DNA from: Rhodospirillaceae bacterium
GTDB lineage: Bacteria > Pseudomonadota > Alphaproteobacteria > MPNO01 > UBA2964
Assembly (NCBI GenBank): GCA_002724505.1
Contig: PBOV01000065.1
Location: 1 to 12,670 of the forward strand
Reading direction: 5' to 3'
DNA: 12,670 nucleotides
Below, piece by piece: positions 1 to 6,070 of the stretch; positions within the stretch are counted from its first letter, which is position 1; each line of letters starts with the position of its first letter. Made by a program: the position numbers and the translations under genes. The notes under the pieces were generated by a model. The model made no database searches. It was not told where the DNA came from and saw only the letters and a program-made list of their open reading frames with translations.

Positions 1-576
1 TGGTCCAAATGGACACGTCATTGCTAGTGACGTGATGAGCGTATCATCTGGCGTTGCTTGGATCGCATCCCAGCTTATTTCAATATTGTTCGCCGCAAAA
101 TATTCTTTTACTGCCAAGAGTAGGCGGTCCCTATCAATATCAAATATTGGGGTATCGGAAACATCGTCGCGAAAACGCCCAAAATCTGCAAGAACTTGCC
201 GGTAGTTATCTTTGTTAGCCATTTCTTCAGCAATTTCAAAACGGCAAACACCTGATAAGGTGAGCAAATATCGACCGTCTTCTGACTCCGTAAAGCTAGT
301 AATTCGTCCGGCGCATCCAATTTTATATAGTACGGGTTTGTTATCTCCATAACTAGACGCTCCAATATTGTCGTCTAAATTAGGAGTTAGAGGCTGTACC
401 ATGCCAATGATACGTTGGTTGTCGGCTAGCGCATCACGAACCATTGCCAAATATCGCGGTTCAAAAATATTTAACGGAAGCTTGCCTGTTGGTAAGAGCA
501 AAGCCCCTGTTAAAGGAAAAATAGGGATGACCCTAGGCAGATCTTCAAACCTTGGGCTGAAGACATTCTTAGTCAT
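1..576 (-). CDS. LON peptidase substrate-binding domain protein, N-terminal 192 residues (truncated by window edge)
   Basis: I read this frame directly on the minus strand. It opens at the ATG at 576-574 and stays open to base 1, giving 192 codons with no stop. The N-terminus contains LPRVIPIFPLTGALLLPTG followed by NIFEPRYLAMV, the signature of the standalone LON N-terminal (PUA-like) domain, with IGMVQP near residue 55. Family proteins are usually a little over 200 residues, so only the tail is missing. There is no AAA+ or Ser-Lys protease domain in view. In Lon protease this domain binds substrates; the role of standalone versions is not well defined. The ATG overlaps the TGA of the upstream thioredoxin gene as ATGA, which implies translational coupling and decides the start; no Shine-Dalgarno is visible. 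Family assignment is confident, exact function is not. Confidence 0.9.
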   Translation of the reverse strand, partial: MTKNVFSPRFEDLPRVIPIFPLTGALLLPTGKLPLNIFEPRYLAMVRDALADNQRIIGMVQPLTPNLDDNIGASSYGDNKPVLYKIGCAGRITSFTESEDGRYLLTLSGVCRFEIAEEMANKDNYRQVLADFGRFRDDVSDTPIFDIDRDRLLLAVKEYFAANNIEISWDAIQATPDDTLITSLAMTCPFGP

Positions 577-1496
577 GAAAATATTAGGGAAGATAATTTT
601 CGACGGCCTTCAACGGTGGCTGGATTTGTAGGCCCGAGCACCTCAAAAAATTTTAAGAGTTCAATGCGTGCCGCGTCTTCATTCCAGCCACGATCTTGAC
701 GGATAATTTCTAGCAACGCGTCTATTGATTCTTTTACGTCTCCGCTGGCATATAAAGCTAATGCAAGATTGTACCGCGCTTCATGGTCTTTGGGATTAGC
801 CTCAACAGTGGTTTGTAAAAGTTCAAGGTCGCCAACAGCTGCTGCTTTATCAGCCAGTTCTAGGGCGCTCAGAATACTCGCGAATACTTCCTCATTTCGT
901 TCCTCATCAGACAATGTGTCGACGATTTCTCGCGCACTTTCGATATCCCCGGCCTCAATTTTGCAACGCGCTAGGCCCGCTTTTGCTGCGACGCTATCTG
1001 GTGCATGTTCAATAATTTGAGAATAAACCGCTGCGGCTTGATCGAATTGTTCAGCTTCTATCAAAGCCCCAGCCTGATCTAGGGCTTCTTCTATTGGTGA
1101 CTTTTCTTGCGTGTTTGAATTTTTTGCTAGCTTTTCGACGAATTGACGAATCTGGCTTTCAGGCAGCGCACCCTGAAATGCATCCACCGGTTTACCATGG
1201 TGAAAGGCGTATACGGCTGGGATAGATTGAATGCGTAGCTGTTGTGCGAGATTCTGATTCTGATCAATATCGATTTTCACCATTTTAACAGCACCGTTAG
1301 CTTCGGTGACAATTTTTTCAAGAAGCGGCCCGAGTTGTTTGCATGGACCACACCAGGGTGCCCATAAATCAACGATAACTGGCACGTTCTCAGATGTTTC
1401 GATGACATCTTGAGCGAAGCTCGCTTCGGAAGAATCTTTAATTAGGGCGTCGGTGGTTGGGCTCAGCGGCGTGTTAGGGTTGAGTATCGGCTCCAT
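573..1496 (-). CDS. cnoX: Thioredoxin-TPR chaperedoxin (CnoX/YbbN-like co-chaperone)
   Basis: This is a 307-residue cytoplasmic protein with no signal peptide. An N-terminal thioredoxin fold spans about residues 20-130, with active site W48-C49-G50-P51-C52 and the cis-proline at P93 (SIP-A). A C-terminal helical region from about 135 to 300 has TPR-like repeats, for example the stretch ending AAVYSQIIEHAPD and the RYNLALALYASGD repeat near 240. The family binds unfolding or oxidised proteins and hands them to GroEL/DnaK. E. coli CnoX has lost the redox CXXC, while alphaproteobacterial members such as Caulobacter's keep it, as here. It is the first gene of a pair: its TGA overlaps the ATG of the LON-domain gene by four bases. 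It lies 118 nt downstream of the ProX-like gene, so it may have its own promoter, although I could not pick one with conviction. A purine-rich AAAGGA lies too far upstream of the ATG to be a clear ribosome-binding site. Confidence 0.92.
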   Translation of the reverse strand: MEPILNPNTPLSPTTDALIKDSSEASFAQDVIETSENVPVIVDLWAPWCGPCKQLGPLLEKIVTEANGAVKMVKIDIDQNQNLAQQLRIQSIPAVYAFHHGKPVDAFQGALPESQIRQFVEKLAKNSNTQEKSPIEEALDQAGALIEAEQFDQAAAVYSQIIEHAPDSVAAKAGLARCKIEAGDIESAREIVDTLSDEERNEEVFASILSALELADKAAAVGDLELLQTTVEANPKDHEARYNLALALYASGDVKESIDALLEIIRQDRGWNEDAARIELLKFFEVLGPTNPATVEGRRKLSSLIFS

Positions 1497-1614
1497 GAGA
1501 TGTTGCTTCGATCCTTTCTTTCTGGGTTTCGAAGGTTCAATTATGTCCTGAATTTTAATAAATGGCGAATTTTTCTTATAAAAACAAGACGATTACTGAT
1601 CATCTGAAGCCCCA

Positions 1615-2142
1615 TTATTTTTGAGTTATTGGATCCAGGTCTAGGATAAGGGGCTCATGATCGCAAGCAACCAAGAAACGCAGCAAATCTTGCGGTGATA
1701 GGCCAATAGTCCCTGTATTTGTTAATGGGTGATAGTTTACTTTTGTATACCCCATCATTTTTTTATCTAGCACGATAGTCACGCGGCTTCCTTTCGAACC
1801 CATATCATTGATTACGGCAAATGGCGTAACAGAGCCGGGCTTAACACCAAGTTTTTTGATCAAGAGGTCCGGTTTGCCAAAGGATAGACGCCGTGACAAT
1901 AAGAGGTTAGCTAATTTCTTCATGTCTATGCGATGCCATTCGAGGCATATGATGAGAAAAAGGCCCCCATCCTTAGCTTGGAGAAAGAGACACTTACAAT
2001 GCGCTCCAGGGATCACCCCTCGCAGTTCCTTCGCCTCTTTCACCGTGAAAACGGGAGGATGCGAATATTCCTTATAGGCGATCCCTAAGGTATCAAGTCG
2101 CGCCAAGAGAGTTTCTCGAGTTTCCGGTATTTGTCTGACCAT
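1615..2142 (-). CDS. Prolyl-tRNA deacylase-like protein (ProX/YbaK, ProXp-ala type)
   Basis: This is a 175-residue single-domain protein of the YbaK/ProRS-associated (INS-like) family. It shows the N-terminal LLARLDTLGI and HPPVFTV signature, the conserved lysine K50 in GAHCKCLFL (the position corresponding to the key lysine of the Caulobacter protein, by my alignment), an FGKPDLL segment and a C-terminal HPLTNTGTIGLS motif at 138-149. ProXp-ala proteins hydrolyse Ala-tRNA(Pro) mischarged by prolyl-tRNA synthetase and act in the cytoplasm as free-standing editing factors. Length matches the family. The start is chosen because residues 1-12 align with the usual short N-terminus. There is no Shine-Dalgarno ahead of the ATG (the bases before it are ACCACC preceded by a run of A). 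A hairpin with a T-run lies about 20 nt upstream and is described separately. The exact tRNA substrate is inferred from family resemblance. Confidence 0.88.
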   Translation of the reverse strand: MVRQIPETRETLLARLDTLGIAYKEYSHPPVFTVKEAKELRGVIPGAHCKCLFLQAKDGGLFLIICLEWHRIDMKKLANLLLSRRLSFGKPDLLIKKLGVKPGSVTPFAVINDMGSKGSRVTIVLDKKMMGYTKVNYHPLTNTGTIGLSPQDLLRFLVACDHEPLILDLDPITQK

Positions 2143-2160
2143 GGTGGTTTTTTTACTCTA

Positions 2161-2188
2161 AATAAAAAAAGCTGCCATTCCTATGGCA
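2161..2188 (-). terminator. Hairpin plus T-run on the minus strand just upstream of the ProX-like gene
   Basis: On the minus strand a 6-bp stem (TGCCAT at 2188-2183, ATGGCA at 2178-2173) with the four-base loop AGGA is followed by GC and seven T's, the layout of an intrinsic terminator. It would end transcripts coming from the membrane-protein gene, whose stop is about 260 nt upstream. The T-run ends only about 19 nt before the ProX ATG, so it could instead sit in the ProX leader. The stem is short, so strength is uncertain. Confidence 0.45.
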
Positions 2189-2189
2189 A
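2161..2189 (-). promoter_or_regulatory. Possible promoter of the ProX-like gene, overlapping the hairpin
   Basis: On the minus strand TTGCCA (2189-2184, five of six matches to a sigma-70 -35 box) and TTTATT (2166-2161, four of six to a -10 box) are 17 nt apart. Transcription would begin roughly 10-15 nt before the ATG, leaving a very short leader, which would fit the lack of a Shine-Dalgarno. The dyad TGCCAT/ATGGCA would then overlap the -35 box and spacer like an operator. This reading competes with the terminator reading of the same bases. The -10 match lies in an A/T-rich tract and is weak. Confidence 0.22.
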
Positions 2190-2190
2190 T

Positions 2191-2217
2191 GAGCGCAAGC
2201 AAGAGCTTGCAAAGCTC
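2191..2217. repeat. Inverted repeat (10-bp interrupted hairpin) next to the tRNA promoter
   Basis: GAGC-GCAAGC, loop AAGA, then GCTTGC-AAA-GCTC: a perfect 6-bp inner stem extended by four more pairs across a three-base bulge. There is no T-run on either side, so alone it is not a terminator. It lies two bases from the terminator-like hairpin at 2161-2188, and its right arm overlaps the proposed -35 box of the tRNA gene. Confidence 0.6.
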
Positions 2218-2234
2218 GCCCGTCTGACTATTAT
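2207..2234 (+). promoter_or_regulatory. Probable promoter of tRNA-Gly
   Basis: TTGCAA (2207-2212) and TATTAT (2229-2234) are separated by 16 nt. The -10 box matches five of six consensus positions and the -35 box four of six. The expected start site lies a few bases before the mature tRNA 5' end at 2248, which is normal for tRNA genes. This was identified by eye and not scored against the rest of the window. Confidence 0.5.
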
Positions 2235-2247
2235 CTCGCCTCCACAT

Positions 2248-2322
2248 GCGGGCGTAGCTCAGGGGTAGAGCGCAACCTTGCCAAGGTTGATGTCGTGAGT
2301 TCGAATCTCATCGCCCGCTCCA
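2248..2322 (+). tRNA. tRNA-Gly (anticodon GCC), CCA encoded
   Basis: A full cloverleaf can be drawn. The acceptor stem is GCGGGCG (2248-2254) with CGCCCGC (2312-2318). The D stem is GCTC/GAGC (2257-2260 and 2268-2271). The anticodon stem is CAACC/GGTTG (2273-2277 and 2285-2289), with loop TTGCCAA and anticodon GCC at 2280-2282. The T loop contains GTTCGAATC. U73 at 2319 is the usual glycine discriminator, and CCA is encoded at 2320-2322. GCC reads GGC and GGU. It is transcribed opposite to both neighbouring protein genes. I see no convincing terminator between its end and 2446. Confidence 0.97.
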
Positions 2323-2446
2323 ATTTCCTCAATAAACCAATATCGAACTGCGGAGGTAATTTTTCCTTTAGCTGTTTTGCTGCTTTAGTTTAATAGACCC
2401 TTAAAAAGGTAAGTTTTAAAATTTTTGGCAAATCTTTTCGAGACAC

Positions 2447-3772
2447 TTAAATTAGCATACGATTTAGGATCGTTAGGCAAACAATCGAAATAAGCCCGAA
2501 TGATATAACAAAGCGCAGGTTAGGCCCGTAGCAGAGGCCTTCCAAAGACACTTTGAACATATTACTCGCTACGGCTACGGAAACGGCGGACAGCCCGGTC
2601 ATTGACGATAGAGCCCAGCCAATTAGCGTTGCTTCCATGATGATTAATTGCAGAAGGTCGGTTTTAACTGTCCCAAATAAAACGAGCACTAAAGTTGCGG
2701 TTATAATTTGATGTATGCCAACAAAAGCGAGGAGTGTAATAGTTGCAATGATTGATGTAATAATTGCCCAATCCGGAAGTTCAAAAGCGGCAACCATCTC
2801 GTCAAAGCCCGTCTCATTGATTGCGAGAATGAGGGTTTTACCTAGGAGGATAGCCGCCGTTAATAGGATAATCTCGCTATGGACCGCTCCAATTCCTTTG
2901 CCTAGCTGAACTGCCGCCGACTTAAAATATTTGTATCCTTGCAATGATAGGCCAATAAAACAAAATACTGGAATGCCCGTGATTAAACATTGCAAGGTGG
3001 AAAGCGGTGTCGTTGCATTAAGGGCTAGAACTACACAAGCGGCAGCGGATACAGGGAGTAAAACAGGGAGTAATGCGCTCAAGGCAATGATCAAACCAGA
3101 CAAACTGACCACGCTCGTGAAGAGGAAATGTGCTGTTATGAAGCCAATGGTGACTAAACTAAGTCCTAAGGCCATAATTTTCCACAATGTTACGTCGGGC
3201 AAGTGTTCGTAACATAAAGCCATGGCTAACCAAAACGGAGACCAAAGGCTGCACAAACACATGCCTCTTAAGCATGCTTCAGCGGCGCCTTTTCGGATAT
3301 AGGCGCTGCTACTCTGTCCGACAATAGGTGCGAATATAGACATCACACCAACATTAAGAATGCTGCCTAAAAATTGGCTGCCGGCCATTAGCCCGCTATT
3401 GCGTTCCTGAGACCCCAGCCGTTCGACTAAAAGTCGCGCCCTACTAATTTCCGGCCGTTGATCCGCTGCAGCACGCAACAGCACTACGGTACCGAAAAAG
3501 GCAGCAAAGATAACGGAGTGCTCGATACCCTGCCAGAGGGTGTACCAACCATCGAATATGGCTGCGACAGATATGGCCACCGCAGTGAGACAAAAAATAA
3601 GCGTTTGCATTCGTTTGCGGATCTTACTAATGGCCAAAGTGATGTAGATGGCTAAGACTAGACCGCTCACAAATCTTAGCTCTGGCAGGTCCCAAATTAT
3701 CCGGATCACCGCCGCGGCCCATAAAAACGCAAGTAGCAGCTGATTTATTGGTAGAGCCGGATGGTGCAACAT
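2447..3772 (-). CDS. Polytopic membrane protein, unrecognised; possible ion-transporter-superfamily carrier
   Basis: About 441 residues, mostly hydrophobic, with roughly 10-12 predicted membrane spans by eye; two halves are separated by a hydrophilic loop (RPEISRARLLVERLGSQERN) near residues 106-125. The second half ends with a VGIHQIITATLV segment and a small/polar-rich WALSSMTGLSAVSVAVASN stretch, which recall the substrate-site helices of ion-transporter (IT) superfamily carriers, while the LRGMCLCSLWSPFWLAMAL segment lies near residue 175. I cannot name a family with confidence. The open frame extends upstream to a TTG at 3781; I prefer the in-frame ATG at 3772-3770 because neither start has a Shine-Dalgarno and ATG is the commoner codon. 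It is divergent from the hydrolase gene at 4015 across 242 nt, so the two may share regulation. Its product could move the substrate of that hydrolase, but this rests only on proximity. Confidence 0.8.
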   Translation of the reverse strand: MLHHPALPINQLLLAFLWAAAVIRIIWDLPELRFVSGLVLAIYITLAISKIRKRMQTLIFCLTAVAISVAAIFDGWYTLWQGIEHSVIFAAFFGTVVLLRAAADQRPEISRARLLVERLGSQERNSGLMAGSQFLGSILNVGVMSIFAPIVGQSSSAYIRKGAAEACLRGMCLCSLWSPFWLAMALCYEHLPDVTLWKIMALGLSLVTIGFITAHFLFTSVVSLSGLIIALSALLPVLLPVSAAACVVLALNATTPLSTLQCLITGIPVFCFIGLSLQGYKYFKSAAVQLGKGIGAVHSEIILLTAAILLGKTLILAINETGFDEMVAAFELPDWAIITSIIATITLLAFVGIHQIITATLVLVLFGTVKTDLLQLIIMEATLIGWALSSMTGLSAVSVAVASNMFKVSLEGLCYGPNLRFVISFGLISIVCLTILNRMLI

Positions 3773-3867
3773 ATCGTACAAAAGTAAAAAAGGGTGAAAG
3801 TTTTTATCAGCTTATGTCGTCTCAAGAAAGCAATGTGGCTCAGGTAAATTTTATGCAATTTTTAATG

Positions 3868-3877
3868 TTAGCGCTAA
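3868..3877. promoter_or_regulatory. Perfect palindrome in the divergent intergenic region
   Basis: TTAGCGCTAA is a perfect 10-bp palindrome in the 242-nt gap between the divergent membrane-protein and hydrolase genes, about 100 nt before one start and 140 nt before the other. It could be an operator half-site pair, but a palindrome this short arises by chance fairly often. I saw no strong sigma-70 promoter in 3773-4014 on either strand; the rest of the gap is A/T-rich and otherwise featureless. Confidence 0.2.
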
Positions 3878-4014
3878 TGAGAACGTAATCCAGAAAACCC
3901 TAAACCGCATTTCTTTCCTTAAAGCATGTGTTGGATTTACCCTGTGTGGGATTTTCTCCGGTATTTTTTTTTCGTAGGGTATATGGGCGAATCTAAGAAA
4001 AAAAGGGAACGTCT

Positions 4015-4914
4015 ATGGATTATGATTTTGTCGCGTTACCAGACCGCAAACCACTTAAATGGCCTGAGAACCAGCGTATCGCCCTCATCATAACAATTAA
4101 TTTAGAATACTGGGAACAAACACGCGATCAGACGGAACCACTCTATGCAGGAGGGCCGGCGACTATACCCTTCCCGGTTCCGGGCAATGTTCCGGATTAT
4201 GTGAATTGGACTTGGCGGGAATATGGCCAGCGGGTTGGGATTTGGCGGCTGCTCGATTGCTTCGATAAAGCAGGAATTCCCGCATCTTGCACAATGAATG
4301 CAAAAATGGCCCTCGAACGACCCCGAATTATCCAAGCCGTAAATGAAAGAGGGTGGGAGCTAGTGCCCCATAACTGGGCGCAGAACGATATTTTAACGTT
4401 CTATGCGGATGCGCCAGAAAAAGAGCGGGAGGTTATAAATAAAACACTTAAAGTCTATCGAGATGTCGTCGGCCGCCCAGCAAAAGGTTGGTTGTCTTCG
4501 TCGCTGCGACCCACCGCCAACACCGTGGATTTTTTGAAAGAAGCAGATTTGATGTTTTTCTGCGATTTCCTCAATGATGACCAGCCTTATTTGATACGAA
4601 CTAAGCACGGCCCAATGGTTTGTGTGCCATATTCTAATGATGTGAACGATTTTAACATGTTTGCGCGCGGCGGCATGACACTGGATCAAGGCCTTGCCGC
4701 ATTAAAGGAACAATTCAACGTTTTGTATGAGGAGGGGAAGTCTAGTATGCGGATTATGAATTTTGGCCTGCACCCGCATGTGATTGGGCAACCCTATCGT
4801 ATTCGCGCCCTTGGAGATTTTTTGGATTACGTGAAGGGATTTGACGCGGTCTGGTTCCCAACGCGAGAAGAAATTGCTGAGTGGTACCTACAGCATCACC
4901 ATGAGCACGTCTGA
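4015..4914 (+). CDS. Polysaccharide-deacetylase-family (CE4/PuuE-like) hydrolase
   Basis: A 299-residue soluble protein without a signal peptide. It carries NodB-type barrel features in order: a first strand RIALIITINLEYWE (21-34), PASCTMNAKMALE after the helix (89-101), WELVPHNW (114-121), GWLSSSLRPT (158-167) and LHPHVIGQPYR (252-262). The last motif and the overall layout resemble the allantoinase PuuE and cyclic-imide-hydrolase branch, which cleaves C-N bonds in cyclic amides, rather than cell-wall deacetylases. The canonical CE4 Asp-His-His metal set looks altered: Glu residues occupy the first motif, and H119 is followed by N and later D124, not a second His at the usual spacing. The likely substrate is a small cyclic or acylated amide; this is inferred. 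The start has a good Shine-Dalgarno (AGGGA, six bases before the ATG). It is the only plus-strand protein gene here and converges on the cupin pseudogene 14 nt away. Confidence 0.87.
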   Translation: MDYDFVALPDRKPLKWPENQRIALIITINLEYWEQTRDQTEPLYAGGPATIPFPVPGNVPDYVNWTWREYGQRVGIWRLLDCFDKAGIPASCTMNAKMALERPRIIQAVNERGWELVPHNWAQNDILTFYADAPEKEREVINKTLKVYRDVVGRPAKGWLSSSLRPTANTVDFLKEADLMFFCDFLNDDQPYLIRTKHGPMVCVPYSNDVNDFNMFARGGMTLDQGLAALKEQFNVLYEEGKSSMRIMNFGLHPHVIGQPYRIRALGDFLDYVKGFDAVWFPTREEIAEWYLQHHHEHV

Positions 4915-4928
4915 TTGGCTAAAAATTA

Positions 4929-5480
4929 TCAGGCGCCGCCAGAAAATTTTTCCCGTCTTGTTAGGGAAACTGTATTGTTCTTAGGGTTAAAACGAGAGCG
5001 TTTTATGGTTGAAAGATCCACTCCGGTGACCCGAAGGAAACGCGCCCCCGATGGGTAGCTGATTGAGTGAATTTTGTGATCATCAAAAACACCAGCATCC
5101 CCCGGTTGAAGCCGGTACACCGTGGCCTTTTAAATTTTGGCGAAACCATTTTTTGAGCCGTCATCGATTCGTGTCCATTCTGTCATGTCTGTATATCTGA
5201 CAGCTTGTCCATATATTGCCCATGATGCACCATGATCATGAGGCCCACCCTCATAGGCATCTTCCATGATATGGGCAACAATTTGAAATCCCAAATCCTC
5301 ATCCTGATACAAAAGCGAGGTACCGGCTTCCAAATTGGGTCCGCAATTGTCATTAACAAATGTATCTTCTATTAACAGTTTGCATAAAGAGGTACGAACT
5401 TGTTCGCGTCCCCTACTGTCTGAATTATCTGATAAAGCAGCTCGACAGTCCGCAATAAAATTTTTAAGTGTGTAGACCAT
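4929..5480 (-). pseudogene. Cupin-fold protein, second tandem copy, split by an in-frame TAA
   Basis: One continuous frame is interrupted by a single TAA at 5132-5130. The part before it gives 116 residues from ATG 5480 and includes the metal-binding motif H81-D-H83-G. The part after it, still in the same frame, contains LQPGDAGVFDD, then IHS with the third histidine, then RFLRVTGVDLSTI. Joined, it would be 182 residues and aligns along its whole length with the intact paralogue immediately upstream, with about half the positions identical by eye; the stop falls where the paralogue has N117. There is no frameshift. A GTG at 5120-5118 follows the stop, preceded at five bases by AAAAGG, so the second half could in principle be translated separately. 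It starts 15 nt after the stop of the intact copy, with no clear Shine-Dalgarno. TAA rules out the usual selenocysteine (UGA) and pyrrolysine (UAG) readings. A sequencing or assembly error is not excluded. Confidence 0.85.
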
Positions 5481-5495
5481 TTCAATGCTTTGAAC

Positions 5496-6029
5496 TTATC
5501 CGGGGACCATACGGTTTATAACCTGGCGATCAACGTCGTAAGAATATCGCTCAATCGTATCGAGGTTGGTTCCGGTGACCCGGATCCAACGCGCTGGTTT
5601 TGGGTGGGCGGTTGAATGAATAATACCGGTATCGAAAAGTGCTGCTTGACCAGGGTTCAGCGAGAAAGTTTGGATTGCATTTAATTCAGCGTGACCGATC
5701 TGATTGCCATCGTCTATACGGTTCCAAATCGTCATATTCGTGAGTCCTATCGCTTGACCATAGACAGCCCATGAAGCACCATGATCATGAGGTTTGCCCG
5801 TCCGATCTCTAGCATCAGTGCCATGGGCCATAATATAAAAATCAAAATCTTTATCGTGATAAAGAAGAGTTTTACCCGAACTTTGGGATTCTAGATTTTC
5901 TTTGATAAATTCTTCATTCACTAAAAGCTTTTCTAAGTTCTCTCGGATTTTCTCACGCCCCGTGTTTCCCGAGTTTTTTGCTATTGCCGCATGGGAATCG
6001 GCGCAAAATTGATCAAATGTATATGTCAT
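5496..6029 (-). CDS. Cupin-fold metal protein, possibly dioxygenase-like (intact tandem copy)
   Basis: A 177-residue cytoplasmic protein with a single cupin barrel. Motif 1 is KPHDHGASWAVYGQA, with H81 and H83; the glutamate usual in classical cupins is absent, its region holding Ser/Trp. Motif 2 carries H138 in GIIHSTAHP, after NPGQAALFD. A three-histidine site without the Glu is the arrangement of cysteine-dioxygenase-type thiol dioxygenases, so iron-dependent oxidation of a small substrate is a reasonable guess, but I cannot name the substrate. The first 55 residues form an acidic/basic helical N-terminus. The start is supported by a clear Shine-Dalgarno GGAG six bases before the ATG. It lies 41 nt after purH on the same strand and 15 nt before its damaged paralogue, so all three are probably co-transcribed at least in part. 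It could equally be a lyase or isomerase of the same fold. Confidence 0.82.
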   Translation of the reverse strand: MTYTFDQFCADSHAAIAKNSGNTGREKIRENLEKLLVNEEFIKENLESQSSGKTLLYHDKDFDFYIMAHGTDARDRTGKPHDHGASWAVYGQAIGLTNMTIWNRIDDGNQIGHAELNAIQTFSLNPGQAALFDTGIIHSTAHPKPARWIRVTGTNLDTIERYSYDVDRQVINRMVPG

Positions 6030-6070
6030 AGGTGTCTCCGGGATTGAGTTGAAGAGGGCATAATATATCG

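Noticed and set aside
108..365. An 85-codon minus-strand open frame with hydrophobic stretches at the left end
   Set aside because: It lies entirely inside the LON-domain gene in another frame; the LON frame is open to the window edge and has clear family motifs.
4949..4969. Inverted repeat TTTCCC/GGGAAA near the end of the plus-strand hydrolase as its terminator
   Set aside because: It is within the cupin pseudogene coding frame, has a nine-base loop and is not followed by a T-run on the plus strand.
5130..5132. Recoded stop (selenocysteine or pyrrolysine) in the second cupin copy
   Set aside because: The codon is TAA, not TGA or TAG, and the paralogue has Asn at that position; no recoding structure was seen.
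5229..5243. The palindromic CATGATCATG, present in both cupin copies, as a possible repeated operator
   Set aside because: It is the codon sequence for the conserved His-Asp-His motif in both paralogues, so protein conservation explains it.
2248..6029. A genomic island integrated at the tRNA-Gly 3' end
   Set aside because: No integrase is present, and I saw no direct repeat of the tRNA 3' end elsewhere in the window. The accessory-looking genes alone are not enough evidence.
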